A stretch of 64,000 nucleotides of DNA, from assembly GCA_016715895.1 (NCBI GenBank), contig JADJXH010000003.1:124001-188000 (forward strand), in the 5' to 3' direction. The notes under the pieces are model-generated. The model did no database searches, was not told where the DNA came from, and saw only the letters and a list, made by a program, of their open reading frames with translations. Origin of the DNA: Flavobacteriales bacterium. Lineage in GTDB: Bacteria; Bacteroidota; Bacteroidia; Flavobacteriales_F; PHOS-HE28. The translations under genes were made by a program, and so were the position numbers. How positions within the stretch are numbered: position 1 is the stretch's first letter; every line of letters starts with the position of its first letter. Below are positions 1 through 8,790 of the stretch, in pieces.

Positions 1-2
1 CT

Positions 3-1190
3 ATCACCTGGCCGAACAATGGGGAAGCTTACACCAGGAGCTTGGTGGAACGGTTGGGGCGTGAGCACCAGGCCGATCGGTACTGTAAGCGGTTCTACAC
101 CTCCGACCACGTGGTGACCATGCTGGCCGGGGTGTTCATGGGCTGCACCTCGCTACGGGAGCTGACCACCGGCCTGCAAGCCTGTGAGCAGCGCCTGCGC
201 CACGCGGGGCTGAAGCACACCCCACGGCGCAGTACGTTGGCCGATGCCAACGCCCGAAGACCCGAGGCCCTCTTCGGGGATCTGTTCCATGGACTGTACC
301 ACCGCTATTACGGCAGTTCCCCGGACAGCCGCCGGAAGAAGGACCCGCTAAGCCGCCTGCACATTCTGGACTCCACCACCATCACCCTGTTCAGCGATGT
401 GATGCACGGCACAGGTGCTTATGGCATGGACGGGCGCAAGAAGGGCGGCGCCAAGGCCCATGTGGTCATGCGCGTGCAGGACCAGGTGCCCTGCTTCATC
501 GACCTGACCGAGGGCCGGCGTAATGACAAGACCGCCATGGCCTCGGTGCCACTGGCCAAGGGCTCGGTGCTGGTCTTCGACATGGGCTACACCAGCTTCG
601 AGCAGTGGCGGACTTGGACCAGCCAGGGCATCCACTGGGTGACGCGCTTGCAGGATGGCATACGCCTACAGGTGACCCAGCACCTGGAGGTGAACGATGC
701 GCAGCGCGATGCTGGCGTGATCGGTGATCAGCTGGTAGTACTGGGATCGGGCAGCGACCCCATGGCGGCACGCATCGTTCACTACCGTCACAAGCCCACC
801 GGCCGCCTCTTCCGCTTCGTGACCAACAACTTGACGTGGGCACCCACGACCATCGCGCACATCTACAAATGCCGATGGGACATTGAGCAGCTCTTCAAGC
901 GCGTCAAGCAGAACTACCCCCTGCGCTACTTCCTGGGCGACAGTCCCAACGCCATCAAGATCCAGATCTGGTGCGCCTTCATCGCTGACCTACTGCTCAA
1001 GGTGGTGCGCGACCGCGTGCACCGCTCATGCTCCCGACGATGGTCCTTCGCCAACATCGCCGGGCTCATCCGCATACATCTGCACACCTACATCGACGCC
1101 GTCCAGTTCCTGCGTGATCCCGACAGGGCGCTACTGCACTATCGCCCACCCGAGAACGTCCCTCAACTACCCCTCTTCATATCCCACTGA
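3..1190 (+). CDS. IS4-family DDE transposase, 5' end outside the window
   Basis: The reading frame is open to the left edge (first whole codon at base 3), and no ATG precedes the conserved N-terminal helical region, so the true start is upstream. A TTG at 42 is only the first possible start inside the window. The catalytic core is readable: a first Asp in ILDSTTI, a second Asp in VFDMGYTSF, and the Glu within YKCRWDIEQLFKRVK. That last string fits the IS4 signature Y-x2-R-x3-E-x6-K exactly. The protein would cut and paste its own insertion sequence. Stop is at 1188-1190. The right inverted repeat should lie just downstream, near 1195-1250, but without the left end it cannot be defined. This marks the left border of an accessory island. 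Confidence 0.88.
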   Translation: MTWPNNGEAYTRSLVERLGREHQADRYCKRFYTSDHVVTMLAGVFMGCTSLRELTTGLQACEQRLRHAGLKHTPRRSTLADANARRPEALFGDLFHGLYHRYYGSSPDSRRKKDPLSRLHILDSTTITLFSDVMHGTGAYGMDGRKKGGAKAHVVMRVQDQVPCFIDLTEGRRNDKTAMASVPLAKGSVLVFDMGYTSFEQWRTWTSQGIHWVTRLQDGIRLQVTQHLEVNDAQRDAGVIGDQLVVLGSGSDPMAARIVHYRHKPTGRLFRFVTNNLTWAPTTIAHIYKCRWDIEQLFKRVKQNYPLRYFLGDSPNAIKIQIWCAFIADLLLKVVRDRVHRSCSRRWSFANIAGLIRIHLHTYIDAVQFLRDPDRALLHYRPPENVPQLPLFISH

Positions 1191-1372
1191 TCCACTAGGG
1201 GGGCTTACCTTCAACATCAACAAGCCGCGCTCACGGTGATCAAGCCTTCCCGACAAGGTCATGACCCGTTCTCAACTTTCCCCGGACACCACTGGTTGGG
1301 GGTTGAACGAAGGGGTTGAAGCACTGGAAGGAACAAGCTAGATTAGTGACCGGCACAGAATAGCAATCAGCC

Positions 1373-2803
1373 ATGAAAGGGAAAGTGAAGTTCTTCGATC
1401 GGACCAAGAAGTTCGGCTTTGTGATCCCAGAGGATGGTTCCACAGAGCTATACTTCTATTACCGTGATTGCCATGTAGACCTCCTGGACATGAAGCATCT
1501 GGATAATCTCCCGGTCGAGTTCGAGATCGGCGAAGGGCCGAAAGGTCCACAGGCTATTCGTGTTGTGCCGGTAATTGAAGTTCACCAAGGTCATGTAAAG
1601 TTCTTCGATAAGGACAAACTCTTTGGTTTCATACGCAAGTCGGATGGCTTCGAGATCTATTTCAAGGGCGCCGAATGCTCATTGTCGATGCCTCTAGAGG
1701 AGGACATAGCAGGCCTAGTGGTGGACTTCCAGATTGATCATGGCAAGGCTGACTTAACTGCGAAGTGCATCGAACCAACAGACCGCGCCAAGTTTGAATT
1801 CGATGGTCGGTTGCGAGAGAATTTTCGGCGGTATTCGCGCCTTCATACTAGCGCGTTGGAAACATGGGCGTACTTCCCTGGGGGCCCCCAAGGTGAACCG
1901 GCCTTCCTTGAAAAGCTGGCGGACAAGGCGCTCAGAGAGCCCTGGTCTTTCAAGCATGGCACAAGTGCTCGTGACGAGGGGCATGGGATTCTCTGGAACT
2001 ACGTCAGCAATACCTTCTTGCGCCTCTTAAGGCAGGACAAGGTGGTGGTTACGATCAAAGACAACAAGCGCTATGCGCTCTTCAACACAGGGTTGGTAAA
2101 CTCCCTTTACCTACCTATTTATCTCATGTTCAAGGCAAGTTCCCGCTCGATGGACCAACCTTGGGACTTCATGGATGTTGCGATCGCCGGCTCCGGCAGC
2201 GAGGGTAAGTTGATGACATCACTATTCAATCCACTTCCCGAGCCGGCATCCTACTTCGAGCGAACAGAAGATATGCTGCTTGATACGAAGCAGGATATTC
2301 ATGTGAACTATGAGCATGCGATAATAGATGGGGTAAAAGGAGGGCGCTATCCATACGAGTGGCTCGAAAGGAATCGTCCTCGGGATTTTGAATGGATGGA
2401 CTATCGGAAAATGAAAACTAGCGACCGGCGGCGTTACCTTGAAAGTCTAGCGGAGGCGATCCGAAAGGACAGCGATTGCCTTTATGATCTGGGCGAAAGG
2501 CTGAAGAGTGCAAAGGAGTTGGCCCTGAAACGTGTTTCCTGGAACTACAAGACCGCCATTCCTCAATATTATCCGATGCACGATGAGCTTAGCTTCCTTG
2601 TGCCGCTGGCGCTGGTTAACAGGAACACCGTTGACATAGCACTTGTCGTTACCAAGAATAAAGATTCTGGATCGTACGAGGGTCGAACGGTGTTCCCCTT
2701 GGAGTGGGCTTATATGAATGCGCGGCTTGTGTGCAGGCCGGATAGCGATTGGTTGACTACCGACGTTTCAAGTAAGGATTCGGAAGGGTTTGAAGGACAG
2801 TAG
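1373..2803 (+). CDS. Tandem cold-shock-domain protein with DUF3825-like C-terminus
   Basis: This 476-aa soluble protein has no signal peptide or membrane segment. Two cold-shock-like OB folds stand at the N-terminus: residues about 1-62 (KGKVKFFD, then KKFGFVIPEDG) and about 70-130 (HVKFFDKDKLFGFIRKSDG). Both keep the K-x-FGF RNP1-like core that contacts single-stranded nucleic acid. The rest, about 150-470, ends with a block (PLALV, DIALVVTK, WAYMNARLVCRPDSDWL) that I recognise as the DUF3825 family, whose function is unknown. RNA or ssDNA binding is inferred from the CSDs. Sampled lines are 40-55% G+C, clearly below the surrounding genome, and the gene sits between an IS4 transposase and an HNH gene broken by an IS3 element, so horizontal acquisition is likely. 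A defence or RNA-repair role is speculative. Confidence 0.75.
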   Translation: MKGKVKFFDRTKKFGFVIPEDGSTELYFYYRDCHVDLLDMKHLDNLPVEFEIGEGPKGPQAIRVVPVIEVHQGHVKFFDKDKLFGFIRKSDGFEIYFKGAECSLSMPLEEDIAGLVVDFQIDHGKADLTAKCIEPTDRAKFEFDGRLRENFRRYSRLHTSALETWAYFPGGPQGEPAFLEKLADKALREPWSFKHGTSARDEGHGILWNYVSNTFLRLLRQDKVVVTIKDNKRYALFNTGLVNSLYLPIYLMFKASSRSMDQPWDFMDVAIAGSGSEGKLMTSLFNPLPEPASYFERTEDMLLDTKQDIHVNYEHAIIDGVKGGRYPYEWLERNRPRDFEWMDYRKMKTSDRRRYLESLAEAIRKDSDCLYDLGERLKSAKELALKRVSWNYKTAIPQYYPMHDELSFLVPLALVNRNTVDIALVVTKNKDSGSYEGRTVFPLEWAYMNARLVCRPDSDWLTTDVSSKDSEGFEGQ

Positions 2804-3098
2804 TGACAGGCTGAAGTTTATCGCCACGAGTTGGTGAAACCGGCGCTACGCGCAGACTTTTCGATCGGTGCAGATTGGCTGCACAGGTGTTCCTTCCCTT
2901 TGGCCCATCAACGGACCGAGGGAATGAAACTCCACCACCGCAACTACCTGGAACTGCTCCTGCACCCTGAATGGAGGCGGAAGCGGGAAGCGATCCTGAC
3001 CAGGGATGGCCATGCCTGCCGGCATTGTGGCGCACGCAGCGGTCTTGAGGTCCACCACCGCCAATACCACCGGTGTGCCCGCACGGGCCACAAGCTGG

Positions 3099-4360
3099 TG
3101 TAAGCACCCCCTGAAACAGGTGCAGGTGAAAGTAGAAACACCTAACCTTGATCAGGATGAAGAAGAGCAGATTCACCGAGGCGCAGATCGTTGGGATGCT
3201 GCGCGAGCATGAGGCGGGCAAGAAGGTGGCGGACCTGTGCCGGGAGCACGGTGTGAGCCAGCCCACGTTCTACCAGTGGAAGGCCAAGTACAGCGGCCTG
3301 GACGCCAACCAGCTCAAGGAGTTCAAGGAGCTGAAGGCCAAGTATGCCCGGCTGGAGAAGATGTACACTGAGGCGCAGATGGACCGCCAAGTGCTCAGAG
3401 GAGATCATCGAGGGAAAGTTGTAGGCCCGGACGATAAGCGAGAGATCGTGCGCCGACTGGTCGAACAGCGCCAGTACAGCGAACGCCGGGCCTGCAAGCT
3501 GTTGGACTTGAGCGCGAGCGTGTACCGCTACGTGCCCAAGGAGAAGAACGATGCGGAGGTGATCGAACACATGATGCGGGTGGCGGAGAGCGAGGCGCAG
3601 TGGGGCTTCTCGTTGATACGGATCCACATGCGCAACGAGGGCTGCAAGGCCAACAAGAAGCGTCTGCATCGGATCCACAAGGAGTGCAAGTTGCCCCAGC
3701 GCAAACGCACCAAGCGCCGTGTCCCCGAGCGGGTGAAGGACCCGATCGTGCTGCCCATCGGGCCGAACATTACCTGGAGCATGGACTTCATGCACGATGC
3801 GCTGTCCACCGGCCGCAAGTACAGGACCTTCAACGTGATGGACGACTTCAACCGGGAGGCCTTGTGCATCGCGGTGGACACATCCCTGCCAGCCCCTCGG
3901 GTGATCAGGGAGCTCGAACAACTCATCGAGTGGCGCGGCAAGCCCGAACGCCTGCGCATGGACAACGGGCCGGAGTTCATCGCGCAGGCCATGAAGGAAT
4001 GGGCTGCGGCCAAGGAGATCGAGTTCGCCTATATCCAGCCTGGCAGGCCCATGCAGAACGGCCTGATCGAGCGCTTCAACAGGACATACCGGACAGAAGT
4101 GCTGGATGCCTGGATCTTCGAGTCCCTCGAACAGGTCCGGCAAATGTCCCAGGAGTGGATGTGGCGCTACAACCATGTGCGCCCGCACGGTTCGCTGCTC
4201 CGCCTCTCGCCCCGTGCGTTCCTGTTGAAATGTGGACAACTCCCTGCCCACTACACAGGCTCACGCGCGGAGTTCCCCACAGTTCAACAGGACATCCACA
4301 ACACCACCACACCTAGAAGTACCTTTACAATGCACTGCGCCTAAAAGGGGGGTGCTTACA
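3099..4360 (+). mobile_element. Complete IS3-family insertion sequence with 4-bp target duplication
   Basis: The element is 1,262 bp long. The left end starts TGTAAGCACCCCC (3099-3111) and the right end finishes GGGGGTGCTTACA (4348-4360), a perfect 13-bp terminal inverted repeat with the TG...CA tips usual for IS3-family elements. The flanks carry the same four bases, CTGG, at 3095-3098 and 4361-4364, a target-site duplication. A 4-bp duplication and the style of the OrfA protein suggest the IS407-like group. The element lies inside the HNH gene in the same orientation. The intact repeats and duplication suggest a recent insertion. Confidence 0.92.
3157..4344 (+). CDS. IS3-family transposase, OrfA and OrfB fused in one frame
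   Basis: This 395-aa product starts at ATG 3157 (MKKSRFTEAQIVGML); a TTG at 3148 is less likely. Residues 1-80 are a helix-turn-helix OrfA with a leucine-zipper-like tail. From about residue 90 the OrfB integrase begins. The catalytic triad is an Asp in TWSMDFMHDA, an Asp in RMDNGPEF, and a Glu in GLIERFNRTYR placed exactly 35 residues after the second Asp (DDE with D-35-E). IS3 elements normally make OrfAB by a -1 frameshift. Here an apparent extra G near 3398 puts both parts in one frame. Reading without that base gives the usual OrfA end KEIIEGKL and a stop at 3422-3424. The fusion is either a natural constitutive OrfAB or a sequencing error. Confidence 0.9.
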   Translation: MKKSRFTEAQIVGMLREHEAGKKVADLCREHGVSQPTFYQWKAKYSGLDANQLKEFKELKAKYARLEKMYTEAQMDRQVLRGDHRGKVVGPDDKREIVRRLVEQRQYSERRACKLLDLSASVYRYVPKEKNDAEVIEHMMRVAESEAQWGFSLIRIHMRNEGCKANKKRLHRIHKECKLPQRKRTKRRVPERVKDPIVLPIGPNITWSMDFMHDALSTGRKYRTFNVMDDFNREALCIAVDTSLPAPRVIRELEQLIEWRGKPERLRMDNGPEFIAQAMKEWAAAKEIEFAYIQPGRPMQNGLIERFNRTYRTEVLDAWIFESLEQVRQMSQEWMWRYNHVRPHGSLLRLSPRAFLLKCGQLPAHYTGSRAEFPTVQQDIHNTTTPRSTFTMHCA

Positions 4361-4479
4361 CTGGCCCCCTGGTGTTACGCGGACCAGTACCTGATCACGC
4401 TCTGCGGCACCTGCCACAAGGCTGGCCACCGTATCCATCGCATACCCCAATTCACCATCTGATACCTAACCTATTCGTC

Positions 4480-5052
4480 ATGAACATCCTTCGCGCCCTT
4501 TTCCGGACCCCCGCCCCCGCCACTGGACCGGTGGCAGAGAAAGCCTTCGCACCATCACTGGATGGAGCCGTAGCTCCCGCCCCTCCAGCGGACACCTTCA
4601 TCGACCTGCAACCCCCTGCCGCCATTAGCGCTCCGCAGGTGAAGCCCTCGAAGGTGAAGGCCCTGGCCTCCCAGGACTTGACCGAGCTGGGCCGGGACAT
4701 GGGGTTCAAGCATCACGACCTGGAGATCTGCCGCAGCATGCAGGAGCGGATCAAGGCGGAGATGAGCAGGGCCATCGATGAGGACATCGATACGCTGGGG
4801 CGCCTCATCTCGGAACTGGACGTGGAGTTCGCCAAGCTGCGCGACAGCTCCTTCGAGCCGGCGCTGCGTACGCTGCAGGTCCACCGGGACCAGTTGGACC
4901 GCGAGCGGATGAAGCTGCACGAACAGCAGCTGCTCGTGGCCGGGAACAGCGGCTATGTGGAGTTCCCCCTCACTTCGTTCACGTTCGGCTTCAAGTTGGG
5001 CTACAACGCCCACCTGGAGTCGGTGCTGTTGCTCACCAAATACCAGGGCTGA
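4480..5052 (+). CDS. Hypothetical protein paired with DUF4407 gene
   Basis: This 190-aa product starts at ATG 4480 (MNILRALFRTP), 17 bp after the end of the broken HNH gene. Residues about 10-60 are rich in Ala and Pro and look disordered. Residues about 70-150 form a charged helical region (QERIKAEMSRAIDEDIDTLGRLISEL) that is a good coiled-coil candidate. The last 35 residues are more hydrophobic (VEFPLTSFTFGFKLGYN). There is no signal peptide or clear membrane segment. The stop lies 2 bp before the DUF4407 gene, so the two are almost certainly co-transcribed and may act together. I do not recognise the family. Confidence 0.7.
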   Translation: MNILRALFRTPAPATGPVAEKAFAPSLDGAVAPAPPADTFIDLQPPAAISAPQVKPSKVKALASQDLTELGRDMGFKHHDLEICRSMQERIKAEMSRAIDEDIDTLGRLISELDVEFAKLRDSSFEPALRTLQVHRDQLDRERMKLHEQQLLVAGNSGYVEFPLTSFTFGFKLGYNAHLESVLLLTKYQG

Positions 5053-5054
5053 TC

Positions 5055-6056
5055 ATGCTGCGCTTCTTTGCATTGCTCACCGGTGACCGCTATGCGGTCC
5101 TTCGCACCCACACGCCGGCCTCCCGCAAGAAGGTGGTGGCCATGGGTATGGGCCTGTTGTTGGTCGCCGGTCTTTGGGTGTTCACGGGGTTCAACCTGGG
5201 GGTCAACGCCTTCGGTCTCGATCGGCCCATCGCGCTCCTTATTGGCCTTTCCCTGGGGGTGGTGGTCTTTTCCCTGGACCGCATGGTGTTGCTCGCCAGC
5301 GGAACCGCCAAGCTGATCACCGCGACGCGGGTGCTGATCGCCCTGCTGATGGCCGTGATCGGTGGCGTGGGTCTGGATCTCTGCATGCTCAGGTCGGAGA
5401 TCGATCAGACCTTGCTTACCCTGCACGAGGACCAGGCCAGCGAGCGTTCCTCACTGGTCAAGGCCCACCATGAAGAGGAGCTGCGTACGGCGAAAGCCGA
5501 GGTGGCCAGGGCCAGAGCGGCGAAGGAGCAGGCCATAGCCGCCTGGGTGCAGGAGATGAACGGCCATCCGTCCGGCACGGGCCGTTACGGGCACGGCAAG
5601 GTGGCGAAGGCCAAGGAGGCCTTGGCCCGGAAGCGGGAGCAGGAGCTGGATGAGGCCATGGCCCGGCAGGCGGCGGTGAAGGACGCTGCGGAGCAGGAGC
5701 GCGAGGAAGCCTTGGTACGCTTGGCCAGCGTGCAGGAGGTACCGGGTCTGTTCGTCCGCTTGCATGCCATGCATCGGTACATTTCCAATGATCTGTTCGT
5801 CATGCTCGCCTATGGCATCATCAGCCTGGTGCTGGTGTTGCTGGAGCTTTCGCCGCTGCTCATCAAGTTGGGGGCAGGAAAGACCTCCTACGAACAGGAA
5901 GTGGAGCTGGCGGACCAGCTGCACCGGGAGCGTACGGCCACGGTCGCTCATGTACAGCAGCAGCTGTATGCGCGTCAACGCGCCATGGGTCAAGCGGAGC
6001 GCGAGGCCATGGCCAGGTTACGGGCGATCACCGAGCAATACCACAGCATGAACTGA
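5055..6056 (+). CDS. DUF4407-type membrane protein with internal coiled coil
   Basis: This 333-aa protein opens MLRFFALLTGDRYAVLR. Three membrane helices follow: about 26-48, 56-76 (with the SLDRM motif) and 88-110. A long, strongly charged helical segment occupies about 115-235 (AKAEVARARAAKEQAIAAW, AKEALARKREQELDEAMAR). A fourth membrane helix at about 245-270 (FVMLAYGIISLVLVLLELS) precedes a charged tail. This order, with S-x-DR and LELSP motifs, matches the DUF4407 family, whose function is not established. The loop would form an extended coiled coil on one side of the inner membrane. It is the second gene of a two-gene unit with the 190-aa protein before it. Confidence 0.85.
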   Translation: MLRFFALLTGDRYAVLRTHTPASRKKVVAMGMGLLLVAGLWVFTGFNLGVNAFGLDRPIALLIGLSLGVVVFSLDRMVLLASGTAKLITATRVLIALLMAVIGGVGLDLCMLRSEIDQTLLTLHEDQASERSSLVKAHHEEELRTAKAEVARARAAKEQAIAAWVQEMNGHPSGTGRYGHGKVAKAKEALARKREQELDEAMARQAAVKDAAEQEREEALVRLASVQEVPGLFVRLHAMHRYISNDLFVMLAYGIISLVLVLLELSPLLIKLGAGKTSYEQEVELADQLHRERTATVAHVQQQLYARQRAMGQAEREAMARLRAITEQYHSMN

Positions 6057-6213
6057 GGTCCTCCAAGCGATGGGCGGTAGTTGTGCCTGTAAGGCACCTT
6101 TGGTAGGTGCTCTAGGTTCCGGCAGGTGGCGAAGAAGTACTTCACGGGGGGTGAGGGGTGAGGAGGTCTGCGGCTGATCCGATCCAAGCGCATAGCTTAC
6201 GCCTCACTGGCCC

Positions 6214-6978
6214 TTGGAAGCACCTGCCAATACCGCCCTTGTCGCCATCGTCCCCTCGAAGCGCGATTGGAACCTGGTCCGGGAGCAGCGCTGGTACCGC
6301 ATCCCGAAGCGGACGGCACCGGCCATGGTGAAGGACGGCAGCATCACCCACCTGGCGTTCTACTTCCCCAGCGAGTTCGGGGAGGAGCGGTATTCGATCC
6401 GCTGGTACGCGAAGGTGGAGGGGATCACCCTGCGGAAGCGGAAGGAGTTGCTCGACGAGCCGCAGCACCGGAACGCCGAACAGGACTATTACGTGCTGGC
6501 CGTGGCTGAGCTGCGCATGCTGCCCAACCCGATCCACAGCCGGAAGCCGCGCCGACTGCTCTTTGTGCCCACCACCGTGGCCAAATTGCTCACGGCGCCC
6601 GAGATCAACTTCATCTTCAACGACAGCCCGCTGGAGAACCTGCTCTGGGAGCGGCTGATGGAGCGGGGCATCCCCAGCGAGCGGCAGTATGAGGTGGTGG
6701 TAGGGCCCGCACGCTTCAAGCTCGACTTCGCCGTGTTCTGCAAGGAGCGCGGCATCGCGTTGGAATGCGATGGGGATGCGGTACACATGCGCCGCAGTGC
6801 CGTGGAGCGCGACAAGCGGCGGAGCAACATCCTGCAGAGCCTGGGCTGGAGCACCCTGCACTTCACCACCATGGAGCTGACGACGAACATGGACCATACG
6901 CTGAGCGTGGTGCAGGAGAGCATCGCCCGGTACGGCGGGCTGTGGCATCCGGGCGAACAACCGTCCGAACAACCTTGA
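6214..6978 (+). CDS. DUF559-domain protein (PD-(D/E)XK nuclease fold), long form
   Basis: This 254-aa product most likely starts at TTG 6214, because an in-frame TAG at 6193-6195 leaves no ATG upstream and the following residues (NTALVAIVPSKRDW) belong to the conserved N-terminus of this kind of protein. Residues 1-130 form a poorly characterised N-terminal domain rich in Arg and Tyr. Residues about 135-245 are the DUF559 endonuclease-like domain: SPLENLLWERL (Glu), FKLDFAVF (Asp), ALECDGDAVH (Glu-x-Asp), then NILQSLGWSTLHFTTMEL. These are the expected PD-(D/E)XK metal-binding positions, so it may be catalytic. It stands alone 157 bp after the DUF4407 gene. It differs from the short DUF559 gene at 9206 by its extra domain. 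Confidence 0.8.
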   Translation: MEAPANTALVAIVPSKRDWNLVREQRWYRIPKRTAPAMVKDGSITHLAFYFPSEFGEERYSIRWYAKVEGITLRKRKELLDEPQHRNAEQDYYVLAVAELRMLPNPIHSRKPRRLLFVPTTVAKLLTAPEINFIFNDSPLENLLWERLMERGIPSERQYEVVVGPARFKLDFAVFCKERGIALECDGDAVHMRRSAVERDKRRSNILQSLGWSTLHFTTMELTTNMDHTLSVVQESIARYGGLWHPGEQPSEQP

Positions 6979-7253
6979 CCCATGCCTGCCGGCTTCCGCC
7001 TCAACGCCATGAAAGGCGGCGCGGCGGAGGCCGCATCGAGGTCCAGGAACAAGGAAGAAGGACCAAGAGCCAAGGCCGCCTTCGCCAAAGGCTGCGGCGC
7101 GCCAAGGACCTGAACCCAAGCCCACCCGCCAGCCTGGCCCGCGGCCTCCGGCCGGCCTGATGACCTGGGACCTGAAGGCCTGGAGAATGGTGAAGGGAGC
7201 GTGGGAGGGGGGGCGGCACGAGGGACCGTTCCGCGTCAGCCGCGATCAGCCGA
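6979..7253. other. Intergenic stretch without recognised gene
   Basis: These 275 bp lie between two convergent genes. Short frames cross them, but none has a recognisable start, composition or family. No clear terminator hairpin with a T run is visible. Confidence 0.5.
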
Positions 7254-8738
7254 TCATTCAACCACCAGCTTGCTCCCGTCGACCCATCGTGATCCTGCCA
7301 TCAGGTGCACATGGTACAGCCCTGCGGTCATGTGTTCCGGCAGCCGAATGGTGGTACTTGGCCCTGTCAAGGCCACCTGATGCACCACAGCCCCGGTGCC
7401 GGACGTGAACACGAGCTTGAACGGGCCGGTCACCTCGCGATCGGGCATGGACCGCAGCTCCACCATCAGTTCGGTCGATGCGTGCGAACGGAGCAGGGGG
7501 TTCGGCCGGACCGATAGGAATGTGGAGGGTTCGATCTCCTGCTCGAGCAGGCCGGTCAACGACTGGCAGCCGGGGACCACGCATCCAAAGCTGTCCACTT
7601 TCAAGAGCCAGCCATCCACACTGATGCCGAGGCTGTCATAGGCCGTGCCGGACAGAAGAAAGCCGCCATCCAGGGTGCGCTCAAGGCCCGTGATGTAATG
7701 GTCGTGGTTGCCCGTTTGGTAATGACGGTTCCAAACGACGTTTCCGGTGCTGTCCACGCGGACGAGCATTCCCCGGTTCACGAGATTGACCTCCCTGAAA
7801 CCGCCGATCACCACATCACCGTTCCCCAGTTCTACGGGCTTGGTGCGGTAGGCACCTTGGTCCATCCACATCGGGTCGAACGAGACCATATGGTCCACAC
7901 CGTTCGGGGCCAGCTTGTAAAGGACAGGCCGAATGCTCGTCAGAGGAAACTCGGGCTCGCCTCCGGCGACCGCGATGTGCCCATTGTGGAGCACCGATGC
8001 GTATGCCTGTGAGTCGTGCCAGGGGCTTCCAAGGGTCACTTGCCACAACCCCTGCCCACTTGGATTCGTCCGGATCACCCACATATCTGAATTCAGACCG
8101 GTTATCGTGCGGTACCCTGAGATCACGAACCCACCATCAGCAGTTGTGTCTATGCTGATCGCGGTCTGCCCGTAGTCCTGTGCGTTGGTGTAGCGCTTGG
8201 TCCAAAGGGTGTCGCCATTGGCGTCGACGCGCACGAGCTTCGCGGACCTGATCGGACCGTCCTCGTAGCCGACCAGCGCAGCACCTCCGTCGCCCGTCAG
8301 CGACATGCCCAGAAAGGCCTCGGTGTTCATGGTCGTGTACCACCGGGACCAGAGGCTGTCCCCATTCGGTGAGAAACAATAGAGGATGCCATCATACTGC
8401 GACGTCCCGGACGGAATGCCCCCTCCTGCCCACAGCCAGGTTCCGTCCGCGCGGCGCTGAAGGCATTGGGTGCCTCCTCCGAACAGAGTGCCCGTGGTGT
8501 CATTGGCTGTGGTGGACCAGAGCCAGGTGCCATCCAGCGCGACCCCGATGATCTTCGCGTTCCCAACGGCCCCCGTGTTGTAAGCCAACACGATGCGGTA
8601 CGTGCTGTCAGGTGCCTGTGAAGCTCCGCCGATGTAGTCGGTCCCTCCACCACCATCGTACAGCCTTACCCAGCGCTGCTCTTGTCCAAGGAGAAGGACC
8701 GGGAGCACGAGTGCAGGTACGACGAACTGGAGCCGCAT
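7254..8738 (-). CDS. Secreted T9SS type A cargo protein with propeller-like repeats
   Basis: This 494-aa product starts at ATG 8738 (MRLQFVVPALVLPVLLLGQEQ), a standard signal peptide. The frame can be extended upstream only through the hairpin repeats, which is not credible. The body carries repeated blocks such as DGTWLWAGGG, NGDSLWSRWYTT, DTTADGGFVISGYR, GNGDVVIGGF and TLDGGFLLSGTAYDS. These resemble the 'delta-60'/beta-propeller-like repeats of Bacteroidota surface proteins. The C-terminal 80 residues (SVRPNPL, then GLYHVHL and GSKLVVE) match a type A T9SS sorting domain. The protein would cross the outer membrane through T9SS and be anchored or released. Its ligand is unknown. Confidence 0.82.
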   Translation of the reverse strand: MRLQFVVPALVLPVLLLGQEQRWVRLYDGGGGTDYIGGASQAPDSTYRIVLAYNTGAVGNAKIIGVALDGTWLWSTTANDTTGTLFGGGTQCLQRRADGTWLWAGGGIPSGTSQYDGILYCFSPNGDSLWSRWYTTMNTEAFLGMSLTGDGGAALVGYEDGPIRSAKLVRVDANGDTLWTKRYTNAQDYGQTAISIDTTADGGFVISGYRTITGLNSDMWVIRTNPSGQGLWQVTLGSPWHDSQAYASVLHNGHIAVAGGEPEFPLTSIRPVLYKLAPNGVDHMVSFDPMWMDQGAYRTKPVELGNGDVVIGGFREVNLVNRGMLVRVDSTGNVVWNRHYQTGNHDHYITGLERTLDGGFLLSGTAYDSLGISVDGWLLKVDSFGCVVPGCQSLTGLLEQEIEPSTFLSVRPNPLLRSHASTELMVELRSMPDREVTGPFKLVFTSGTGAVVHQVALTGPSTTIRLPEHMTAGLYHVHLMAGSRWVDGSKLVVE

Positions 8739-8790
8739 GGCCGGTAGAGGGTCACCCGAAGGTAGTTCGCCGGGCTTGTTGGCGTGAACT

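Larger units (their letters stand above)
2924..4462 (+). pseudogene. HNH endonuclease gene interrupted by an IS3 element
   Basis: The 5' half (2924-3098) encodes MKLHHRNYLELLL, then CRHCG and LEVHHRQYH. The 3' half (4361-4462) encodes APWCYADQYLITLCGTCHKAGH and ends at TGA 4460-4462. Removing 3099-4360 together with one copy of the 4-bp duplication CTGG joins the halves in frame as a 90-aa protein. That product has both Cys pairs (CxxC and CxxCH) and the His-His core of a zinc-stabilised HNH nuclease. The ATG at 2924 fits the family's short N-terminus; an upstream in-frame start at 2831 adds residues without recognisable homology. In its present state the 5' fragment reads into the IS left end and stops at 3101-3103, losing the metal-binding second half, so the nuclease should be inactive. 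It lies 120 bp after the CSD-DUF3825 gene. Confidence 0.85.

Noticed and set aside
1195..1260. Right inverted repeat of the IS4 element
   Set aside because: A GGGGGGCTTACC stretch looks end-like, but the left end is outside the window, so pairing cannot be tested.
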